From Treponema sp. (GTDB taxonomy: Bacteria > Spirochaetota > Spirochaetia > Treponematales > Treponemataceae), in contig SFOB01000077.1 in NCBI GenBank assembly GCA_004554075.1, forward strand, positions 1 through 11,750: 11,750 bases of DNA, given 5' to 3'. Of the stretch, positions 1 through 6,140 are shown piece after piece. Within the stretch, counting starts at the first letter, position 1; each line of letters begins with the position of its first letter. The translations under genes were made by a program, and so were the position numbers. Under the pieces are notes generated by a model. The model did no database searches. It had not been told where the DNA came from and was given only the letters and a program-made list of their open reading frames with translations.

Positions 1-800
1 CTGTGCTCGTAATCCTGGGTGAGAATAATTTCGTCACAGTGGGCCATCTCCAGGTGCTTCTGGAATTTTGCATCAATAAGCTCGGCAGCTACATAAATAC
101 CAGGGTTCATATTTTCCATTGTAAGAACGGCAAGAACGGTACGGCTGTCTATTTCAAGGTCAGAATATTTTTTTGAACGGTCGCAGATTACCAGAGCTCG
201 CTCGGCGGTATCGATCTGAGCACGCTTGAGAACTGCTTCATCGGCAAAGTCACCGGAAACATAATTGAGTTCCTTAAAGCGAGGCTGGGAACGAATCTGC
301 TCAATCTGATCGGAAGCATCATTAATCATTACTACCATGTCTGGAGTGATATCAGGATTTGTTGTGAGAACGGTATCCAGAATCTTTTCAAAGCCCGGTC
401 TCCATCCGCAAAGTAAAAAATGTCCTTTCATGTTCTTCAACTTTTTAAGCCCCTTATTTTTTTTCATCTGCAAATCCATAAAGTAGGATGCAAGCTTACC
501 GGTTACGGCACTGAACAAGAGCATTCCAAGCACAAGCAGCACAAGGGCTGACATACGGCCAGGAACTGATTTTACACAATAATCAAAATATGCAGCAAAA
601 ACAGCAACCAGAGTAAACCATACAGAGTCGAACATTGTTTCAATGCCGCTTTCGGTCTGAGTTTCTGACGCAAATACAACAATAGTTGCAACTGCAATTA
701 TTATAAATATGAGAAGCCAGATATATGTTAGAGGATTTTTGAGAGCGTACTTGAGAGTACGCTTAAAACGTTTAAACTTCCCCTGCTTTTTTTTACTCAT
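1..800 (-). CDS. Two-helix ion-channel-like protein with TrkA-N/RCK domain, 3' end outside window
   Basis: Translated from the ATG at 800 the frame stays open for 266 codons to the window edge, so the C-terminus is missing. A basic start (MSKKKQGKFKRFKR) is followed by TM1 (about 23-44), a pore-helix-like stretch (57-68), TM2 (83-107) and, from about residue 126, a Rossmann-type TrkA-N domain (HFLLCGWRPGFEKIL, then a conserved GDFADEAVLKRA stretch and ALVICDRS). This is the order of a two-TM potassium channel with a cytoplasmic RCK gate. The selectivity filter is abnormal: aligned on the flanking Trp and Pro-Gly, the usual TVGYGD reads FAAYFD (residues 68-73), keeping Tyr and Asp but losing both glycines. 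Potassium selectivity therefore cannot be assumed. It lies 37 bases behind the cheX-like gene on the same strand but has its own promoter, with the ATG 6 bases after the -10 box and no Shine-Dalgarno. Family assignment is firm; the transported ion, if any, is unknown. Confidence 0.85.
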   Translation of the reverse strand, partial: MSKKKQGKFKRFKRTLKYALKNPLTYIWLLIFIIIAVATIVVFASETQTESGIETMFDSVWFTLVAVFAAYFDYCVKSVPGRMSALVLLVLGMLLFSAVTGKLASYFMDLQMKKNKGLKKLKNMKGHFLLCGWRPGFEKILDTVLTTNPDITPDMVVMINDASDQIEQIRSQPRFKELNYVSGDFADEAVLKRAQIDTAERALVICDRSKKYSDLEIDSRTVLAVLTMENMNPGIYVAAELIDAKFQKHLEMAHCDEIILTQDYEH

Positions 801-832
801 ATTTTAATTATAACAGAAAAAACAGGGGAAGT
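776..832. repeat. 10-bp perfect inverted repeat around the channel start codon and -10 box
   Basis: ACTTCCCCTG (776-785) and CAGGGGAAGT (823-832) are perfect reverse complements. Past a single unpaired C (786) the pairing continues as T787-792 with A817-822, giving about 16 pairs around a 24-base loop. The loop holds the TATAAT box and the ATG of the channel gene. On a read-through transcript from the cheX-like gene the start codon would sit in the loop. Confidence 0.6.
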
Positions 833-835
833 CAG
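807..835 (-). promoter_or_regulatory. Sigma-70-type promoter of the channel gene, probably leaderless
   Basis: On the minus strand CTGACT (830-835) lies 17 bases from a consensus TATAAT (807-812) preceded by TGT, an extended -10. Only six bases (801-806) separate the -10 box from the ATG at 800, so the expected transcription start falls on or next to the A of the start codon. No ribosome binding site can fit in an untranslated leader. Confidence 0.7.
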
Positions 836-837
836 TA

Positions 838-1302
838 TTATTTAAAGCAGACATCTACTTCGAAAGGACCATAAGAAGTTACAAACGGTATTGCAATTAC
901 AGGATAATTCTTTGGCCAGGCAATCATATGATTGTGTCCCATTACACAGAAAGGTGGCGAAATATCAAGATTATACTCGCTGAGTACAGTAACTGCGTGT
1001 CCTGAAATAATATTTGTAAATTCGCTTACGAGTCCAACGGCCATATCTTCATAATCTTCCGGCTTGCATTTTAATCCGGAAAGTTCAAGCATTTTATTTG
1101 CCAGAATTTTATGAAGGCGGAAAGCTACAATTCCTTTTATACTGCCGGTAACTCCCAATAATCCCGATATTTCCCACGGATGTCCTGCATGGATATCCAG
1201 AAGATGAGGTTCCTTATTCACAGGACCAATATTAAACATATCCTGAAAAGTATTAATTCCCTCAGTGAGAAATGCATTAATAATTTTTGCGTCCATTCCC
1301 AT
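838..1302 (-). CDS. cheX: CheX-like chemotaxis/response-regulator phosphatase
   Basis: A 154-residue protein starting MGMDAKIINAFLTEGINTFQ, the usual length and opening of CheX proteins. CheX dephosphorylates phospho-receivers, classically CheY, in the cytoplasm; catalysis uses a Glu and an Asn in an ExxN helix. That motif is visible as E94-F-T-N97 within SEFTNIISGHA. The C-terminal half (PPFCVMGHNHMIAWP, then a strand-rich end) also fits the fold. The frame stays open upstream to 1455, but that extension overlaps the divergent receiver gene and does not look like family sequence. The start at 1302 (or the ATG at 1296) is preferred because it gives the family N-terminus and sits just behind a good promoter. 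The divergent neighbour encodes receiver domains, a plausible substrate. No Shine-Dalgarno is seen. A true CheX and a CheX-like phosphatase serving another pathway cannot be told apart here. Confidence 0.85.
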   Translation of the reverse strand: MGMDAKIINAFLTEGINTFQDMFNIGPVNKEPHLLDIHAGHPWEISGLLGVTGSIKGIVAFRLHKILANKMLELSGLKCKPEDYEDMAVGLVSEFTNIISGHAVTVLSEYNLDISPPFCVMGHNHMIAWPKNYPVIAIPFVTSYGPFEVDVCFK

Positions 1303-1308
1303 AGTTAA

Positions 1309-1337
1309 ATGATAACGCAAAAACTCTAATTTGTAAA
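1309..1337 (-). promoter_or_regulatory. Promoter of the cheX-like gene, probably leaderless
   Basis: On the minus strand TTTACA (1332-1337), a 17-base spacer and TATCAT (1309-1314) form a good sigma-70-type promoter. Six bases separate the -10 box from the ATG at 1302, so transcription should begin at about the start codon. The -35 box overlaps that of the divergent promoter (1331-1336) by five bases. Confidence 0.7.
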
Positions 1338-1359
1338 ATAATAAAAGTGATGTTATAAT
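1331..1359 (+). promoter_or_regulatory. Promoter of the receiver-kinase operon, probably leaderless
   Basis: TTGTAA (1331-1336), a 17-base spacer and a consensus TATAAT (1354-1359) with an upstream TGT form a strong extended -10 promoter. The ATG at 1367 begins seven bases (catattt) after the -10 box. Transcription would start at the first codon, and no ribosome binding site is present. Confidence 0.8.
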
Positions 1360-1366
1360 CATATTT

Positions 1367-2128
1367 ATGAAAGATATTCTGATTATACGTGAAGAAAAAT
1401 CAAAAGATGAAACAATTCTTGCCCTTATCAGAAACAGATATGAAACAGTTTCCATTGATTTCGATTCTGCACAGGCAGAAAATTCTGTCGCAAGTTACGA
1501 ATATAAGCTTGTAATTGTATTTATTGAAGAACTTAAAGCTGCAAGCATGCTTGAATTACGCAGAATCATGATGTATCTGAAGAATGTCCACTTCTGTTTT
1601 ATCGGTTCACAGACAGAGCTTGAAAAATACAAGGAATATACAGAAAAAGAAAACGTACACTGCATTGATAAAAGCCTTTCTGTAGATGATTTTCTTTATG
1701 AATTTGAATTTATGCTTGGAGAAAACAGCGAGCTTAGTGCTTTAGTGCTTAAGGGAGCTGAACGCAAACGTTCCATTCTTTTAGTTGATGATGATCCTGT
1801 CTGCCTCCGCAATATGACAAACTGGCTCAAAAACTTTTATCATGTTTCAGTCGCAAAAAGCGGAGCGGCTTGCATTTCTTTCCTCGGAAAAAACAAACCT
1901 GATCTTATTCTTCTGGATTATGAAATGCCTGTTTGTGACGGCTTGCAAACCCTGGAAATGATCAGGAACGAAGCAGATTATGCAGAGATTCCTGTTATCT
2001 TCCTTACCGGTGTAAGCGATATGGACAAGGTAAAGGAAGCTCTAAAGCTTAAACCTCAGGGTTATATTCTCAAAAATACAGACAGAATTGATTTTCTCAA
2101 CAAAGTAAATCAGATTTTTGGAAACTAA
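1367..2128 (+). CDS. Tandem receiver protein: degenerate N-terminal receiver plus intact C-terminal REC
   Basis: A 253-residue soluble protein without a DNA-binding or enzymatic output domain. Residues about 134-250 are a standard response-regulator receiver: acidic cluster D141-D143 (ILLVDDDP), phosphoacceptor D184 (LILLDYEMP), switch T214 (FLTG) and conserved K236 (YILKN). Residues 1-115 look like a second receiver fold (MKDILIIREE as strand 1, YKLVIVFIEE as strand 3, HCIDKS as strand 5). It has no Asp at the phosphorylation position and no N-terminal acidic pair, so it is probably a pseudo-receiver for contacts only; this is inferred from pattern. It lies five bases upstream of the hybrid kinase in one operon and diverges from the cheX-like gene. 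Kinase, receiver and phosphatase may therefore act on the same phosphoryl group. As the output is not encoded, it probably works through protein contacts, like CheY or Spo0F. Confidence 0.85.
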   Translation: MKDILIIREEKSKDETILALIRNRYETVSIDFDSAQAENSVASYEYKLVIVFIEELKAASMLELRRIMMYLKNVHFCFIGSQTELEKYKEYTEKENVHCIDKSLSVDDFLYEFEFMLGENSELSALVLKGAERKRSILLVDDDPVCLRNMTNWLKNFYHVSVAKSGAACISFLGKNKPDLILLDYEMPVCDGLQTLEMIRNEADYAEIPVIFLTGVSDMDKVKEALKLKPQGYILKNTDRIDFLNKVNQIFGN

Positions 2129-2133
2129 TTTAA

Positions 2134-4671
2134 ATGGATAAACCTGCAAAAAAACTTGCAAACCTTGCAAACCTGAAAAGGCTCTTGATTTTTGCTCCAT
2201 CTATGGCAGTTTACCTTACGACGGAGTTTTGCAGGGATTTGCTAAAGCTTTGTAATCCAGCTTACGCAGAAAAACTTTTTATACTGGGGCCGGTTTCACA
2301 GCCTTTTTTTTCCGTAAATGCTTATCTTCTTTTTGTAATTCTTGATGCCATCTTTGTTATTTCTTCTCTCGTAATTTTTGCTTTTACACTGGGAGCCAGA
2401 AAGAAACTTAGTGATGATCAGTGGAACAATTTTTACTTTCAGATTGTTCAGGTCTATGGGCTTCTCATTACCTTCTGCGCCTTTATTGCGGTCCTTGTTA
2501 CAGCCCGAACCTTTGGAGATGCAGATTTCACCTTTGCATTTATCATTATTGTTCTTACCTCTGCCCTGCTTTTTATAAACAGCATGGTAACAATTCTTGT
2601 AGATGCACTTTGCTTTATAATCACTTTTATTCTGATTAAAATGTTTAACATGGCCGGCACATACGAACCATACTGGGCCTACATCATTGTCTTTATGCTG
2701 ATGAGTACGGGAATTGCTTTTATTAAGGAAAAATACTTTTACGAAACTCTTGAACGCGAAAGATTAAAGTCTCTTTTTCTTGCAAACATGAGCCATGAAA
2801 TCAGAACGCCAATGAATGCAATTGTAGGCATGAGCGAGATGGCCCTGGATTTTGACCTTAAAGACAGTGAAAAAAAGATACTCAGGCAGATCCACTCATC
2901 CGGAATAAATCTTGTAGGAATCATAAATGACATTCTGGATTTGTCTAAAATTGAATCTGGAAAAATGGAGATCACTTCTGCTGATTATGATCTTGTAAAA
3001 CTGATGAACGACATTATGAATGTTGTTGAGGTTCGATTGAGCGGAAAACCAGTTGAACTTATGCTGGAAATTGATCCGGAACTTTCGCAGATTTACAGAG
3101 GTGATGACCTTAGACTAAGACAGATTTTAATTAACCTTGCAGGAAATGCAACAAAATTTACAGAACAGGGCTTTATAAAACTGAGGGTTGAAGATCTTTC
3201 AAAATATCAGGATAAAGAAGGCCTTAAAATCAGCATAATCGACAGCGGAATCGGCATTAAAAAAGAAGATCTTGGTAAGCTCTTTAAGGCATTCCAGCAG
3301 GTAGACATGCAGACCAACCGCTATAAGGGCGGAACCGGTCTTGGGCTTTCCATCAGTAAAAATCTGATCACCCTGATGAATGGTTCAATCAGTGTTGATT
3401 CAGAATATGGAAAAGGCTCTGTATTTTCTATTAATCTTCCTCAAAAAAGGGCTGCGGAAAAAAGCTGCGGTACTGCCTATGAAGCCCTCTTTAAGGCTGC
3501 CATAGACTGTCCTGACCAGAAAGGTCTGAAGCAGATTAATTTACCGCTTATAAACAGCCCGGAATTTGCAGGCCTTTTTACTGAAGCACAGACTACAATT
3601 CCTTTTAAGGCACCTGAGGCAAAGATTCTTGTTGTTGATGATAACGAAGTAAACCTCCAGGTTGCAGAAGGACTTTTACAAAAATTCGGCATCACCCCTA
3701 CTCTATGTATGAGCGGTTATCTAGCCCTGGATCTTCTGAAAAAGCAAAGCTTTGACATTATCTTTATGGACCATCAGATGCCTGGCATGGATGGAATTGA
3801 GACACTTGCCAAAATCCGCCAGATGGAAGAGCAGCTTTCCGATACTGAAAAAAGCATTGTAATTGTGCTCAGCGCGAATGCAGTTTACGGCGCACGAGAA
3901 ATGTTTTTGAGTAAGGGCTTTAACGACTTTATTTCAAAGCCTGTTCAGAAAAAAGATTTTGCAGCCTGCCTTTCTAAATGGTTGAAAAAAGAACTGATTG
4001 AAATTACCGGGCTGCAGGATTCTCAGGAGAAGGAAGCAGAAAAAACAATAATACCAGCTGATTTCCCTGCCCTGCCAGAAAAGCAGATTAATGTAAAAAA
4101 AGCTGTTGAAGCAGCAGGTGACTTCAGCACATGGATTTCTGTAACAAACACTTTCTTTTCAACTATCCAGGAAAAAGCGGATTTGATTCAGAATTATCTG
4201 CAAGAGGATAATTACAAAGACTTCACAATTCAGGTTCACGCCCTCAAAAGCGCTGCAAGAATTATTGGTGCAGAAAAACTTTCAGAACTGGCAGCTGAAC
4301 TGGAAGAAGCAGGAAAGACTCTGCAGACAAAGCCACTTAATTTTGAAGAATTACTTTCAGATACAAAATCAAAAACTTCCCTTTTGCTTGAGCAATATCG
4401 CAGCCTTTACAATCTTCTTCTACCTGTAAAAAAATATAGCGAAACCGGGGCTGAAGAAAAACGTTCTCTTTCCAGTGAAGAAAGAGATTCCATTATAAAA
4501 AAACTTCTGGCTGCTTCTGAAGATTTTGATTTGCCGGCTGTTGAAGAACAGTTTGAGCTGCTGAAGAAAGCAAAACTGCCGGAAGCTCTGCAGCAAAAAA
4601 TGCCGGAGTTAGAAAAGGCTATTGAAAACATCGATTTAGAAAATATTAAAGGAATCCTTCTCCAGACATAA
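2134..4671 (+). CDS. Membrane-bound hybrid histidine kinase (TM6-HisKA-HATPase-REC-Hpt)
   Basis: 845 residues. The N-terminus has about six hydrophobic segments (roughly 14-31, 63-86, 104-124, 132-150, 152-171, 181-198) and no large extracytoplasmic domain, HAMP or PAS. A short helical linker leads to the HisKA domain with phospho-accepting H221 (ANMSHEIRTPMNAI). The HATPase domain has the N-box (LINLAGNATKF, N338), G1 (IIDSGIGI, D370) and G2 (GGTGLGLSISKN, 399-410). The REC domain (about 497-615) has D502/D503, phosphoacceptor D546 (MDHQMPGMDG), Ser580 where Thr is commoner, and K602. An Hpt domain (about 652-760) carries H702 (VHALKSAARIIGA). An 85-residue helical tail follows. The full His-Asp-His relay on one chain suggests a further Asp receiver in trans, most simply the REC protein encoded just upstream. 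The start has no clear Shine-Dalgarno and lies five bases after the upstream stop, so translational coupling is likely. The signal sensed is unknown. Confidence 0.93.
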   Translation: MDKPAKKLANLANLKRLLIFAPSMAVYLTTEFCRDLLKLCNPAYAEKLFILGPVSQPFFSVNAYLLFVILDAIFVISSLVIFAFTLGARKKLSDDQWNNFYFQIVQVYGLLITFCAFIAVLVTARTFGDADFTFAFIIIVLTSALLFINSMVTILVDALCFIITFILIKMFNMAGTYEPYWAYIIVFMLMSTGIAFIKEKYFYETLERERLKSLFLANMSHEIRTPMNAIVGMSEMALDFDLKDSEKKILRQIHSSGINLVGIINDILDLSKIESGKMEITSADYDLVKLMNDIMNVVEVRLSGKPVELMLEIDPELSQIYRGDDLRLRQILINLAGNATKFTEQGFIKLRVEDLSKYQDKEGLKISIIDSGIGIKKEDLGKLFKAFQQVDMQTNRYKGGTGLGLSISKNLITLMNGSISVDSEYGKGSVFSINLPQKRAAEKSCGTAYEALFKAAIDCPDQKGLKQINLPLINSPEFAGLFTEAQTTIPFKAPEAKILVVDDNEVNLQVAEGLLQKFGITPTLCMSGYLALDLLKKQSFDIIFMDHQMPGMDGIETLAKIRQMEEQLSDTEKSIVIVLSANAVYGAREMFLSKGFNDFISKPVQKKDFAACLSKWLKKELIEITGLQDSQEKEAEKTIIPADFPALPEKQINVKKAVEAAGDFSTWISVTNTFFSTIQEKADLIQNYLQEDNYKDFTIQVHALKSAARIIGAEKLSELAAELEEAGKTLQTKPLNFEELLSDTKSKTSLLLEQYRSLYNLLLPVKKYSETGAEEKRSLSSEERDSIIKKLLAASEDFDLPAVEEQFELLKKAKLPEALQQKMPELEKAIENIDLENIKGILLQT

Positions 4672-4679
4672 ATGTTTTT

Positions 4680-4708
4680 TTACTTTTTTTTAAAACCTGT
4701 GGTATACT
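4680..4708 (+). promoter_or_regulatory. Probable promoter of the HD-GYP gene
   Basis: TATACT (4703-4708) preceded by TGG is a good extended -10 box. The -35 is weak: TTACTT at 17 bases or TTTACT at 18. The predicted start near 4715 leaves a short leader with a clear Shine-Dalgarno. It lies between the kinase stop and the HD-GYP start, and there is no GC-rich terminator hairpin there, so read-through from the kinase operon is also possible. Confidence 0.6.
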
Positions 4709-4720
4709 AATATATGAGAG

Positions 4721-4726
4721 AGAGGA
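4721..4726 (+). promoter_or_regulatory. Shine-Dalgarno of the HD-GYP gene
   Basis: AGAGGA inside GAGAGAGGA lies seven bases before the ATG at 4734 and fixes that start. It contrasts with the leaderless-looking starts at 800, 1302 and 1367. Confidence 0.75.
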
Positions 4727-4733
4727 TTAAAAA

Positions 4734-6140
4734 ATGTATTCAGTTAATATTACTCTAGATTCCTACAATATAGTTTTAGGCTTTATAATTTTATTCTCTA
4801 TTTTCACAAGTCACTATCTCATGGGCAAGCTTCGCCGCTGGTTTCATTTTATGGTTGTTTTAAACATCCTGATGTCAGCAGCAGATATGTGTACAATGAT
4901 TTTTGAAGGTTCGGCAAACCCTATAAACCGCATTATTTTTCCAATTGCCATGTTTGTATTTTACAGCATGTCCTGCCTGGTTCTCGCAACCTCTGCCAGT
5001 GTAATCATTCTTCTGCTTGATCAGAAAAAAGGTAAAAAAATATTTTATTCAATACTCACAGGAATTCTTGCTGTTTATTTTGTAATCCTTGCTTTTACAC
5101 CTGCTGCAAATCTGCTTTATGAAATCAATAACAATAATATTTATTACCGCGGGCGCGCTTTTTATCTGATAATTATCTGCCAGCTGCTTTTATATGCAGA
5201 TCTTGTAATGTATCTTATCATCAATAGAAAATCCATAACAAGAAAAAATCTTTTTGTCATTATCTGCTTTATCTTTTTCCCTCAGCTGTCACAGATAATT
5301 CAGCTTGCTTTTTATGGTATTTCTGTCATAAATGCCGGCTATTCAATGGCCTTTCTCATAATGTTCATTCATTCGAACCGCCATATAGAAGAAAACCTTG
5401 AGAATGTTGAAACTGAGCTTGATATAAAAGAAAACGAACTTCACGACAAAGTTTCTGAAATTGAACGTTCAAAACTTCAGGTTATAAGGATGCAGAATCA
5501 TACAATTGAAAGTCTTTCTAACCTTGTAGAAAACCGCGACGAAGATACTGGTGAACACGTTCGCAGAACCAGAGCCTACGTAGAACTTCTTGCGGTTCAG
5601 CTTATGAAAAACAACCACTACCCTGAGATTCTTACCCCAAGATACGTGCGTTTCTTAAAGCGTGCCGCACCTATGCATGACATTGGAAAAATTGTTGTAC
5701 CGGATGCAATCTTAAAAAAGCCTGGCCGTCTTACAAAAGGTGAATTTGCCCTGATGAAAAGGCATGCTTCAGAAGGCGGAAGAATTGTTCATGAAATTCT
5801 TGATGGTTATGAAGACCCTGAATACATTCAGATCACTGCCGATATAGCAACCCATCATCATGAAAAATGGAATGGAACCGGCTATCCAGATAAACTCATG
5901 GGAGAAGCAATTCCTCTGAGTGCCAGAATCATGGCGATTGCAGATGTTTTTGACGCCCTTGTTTCTCCACGAATCTATAAATCTCCAATGAGTTATGAAG
6001 AAGCCTTTGAAATAATAAAAGAAAACAGCGGCATTCACTTTGATCCTGTTATTGCTCAGGAATTCCTGAACATCAAAGAAAAGGCCGCTGCCGTCAATGA
6101 AAGCTATAAAGCTTTATTTTCGATGACGATGAAGATGTAA
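4734..6140 (+). CDS. Seven-helix membrane HD-GYP cyclic-di-GMP phosphodiesterase
   Basis: 468 residues. The N-terminal half (to about 214) has seven hydrophobic segments (about 12-30, 36-56, 66-95, 103-121, 141-163, 171-189, 195-213), resembling the 7TM input region found on some sensor kinases. A charged helical, probably coiled-coil linker (about 215-262) joins it to the HD-GYP domain (about 263-450). The metal-binding and signature residues are all present: H275 (GEHVRRT), the H315-D316 pair (HDIGKIVVPD), H344, H375/H376 (HHHEKWNGTGYP), the GYP itself at 383-385, and D404 (ADVFDAL). HD-GYP enzymes hydrolyse c-di-GMP to pGpG and GMP, and this one should be active. It follows the hybrid kinase by 62 bases but has its own promoter and Shine-Dalgarno. 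It likely turns a membrane signal into lower c-di-GMP, affecting motility or attachment; that role is inferred. Its stop codon abuts the metY stop. Confidence 0.93.
   Translation: MYSVNITLDSYNIVLGFIILFSIFTSHYLMGKLRRWFHFMVVLNILMSAADMCTMIFEGSANPINRIIFPIAMFVFYSMSCLVLATSASVIILLLDQKKGKKIFYSILTGILAVYFVILAFTPAANLLYEINNNNIYYRGRAFYLIIICQLLLYADLVMYLIINRKSITRKNLFVIICFIFFPQLSQIIQLAFYGISVINAGYSMAFLIMFIHSNRHIEENLENVETELDIKENELHDKVSEIERSKLQVIRMQNHTIESLSNLVENRDEDTGEHVRRTRAYVELLAVQLMKNNHYPEILTPRYVRFLKRAAPMHDIGKIVVPDAILKKPGRLTKGEFALMKRHASEGGRIVHEILDGYEDPEYIQITADIATHHHEKWNGTGYPDKLMGEAIPLSARIMAIADVFDALVSPRIYKSPMSYEEAFEIIKENSGIHFDPVIAQEFLNIKEKAAAVNESYKALFSMTMKM

Noticed and set aside
1303..1455. Upstream extension of the cheX-like frame to an ATG at 1455
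   Set aside because: It overlaps the start of the divergent receiver gene and its promoter, and the extra residues are not CheX-like. The promoter at 1309-1337 fits the start at 1302.
2148..2175. Short direct repeat (LANLANL codons) at the start of the hybrid kinase
   Set aside because: It has only two short copies inside a coding sequence and no sign of a variable tandem tract.
4672..4690. Terminator after the hybrid kinase
   Set aside because: There are T-runs but no stem before them, so no rho-independent terminator can be claimed.
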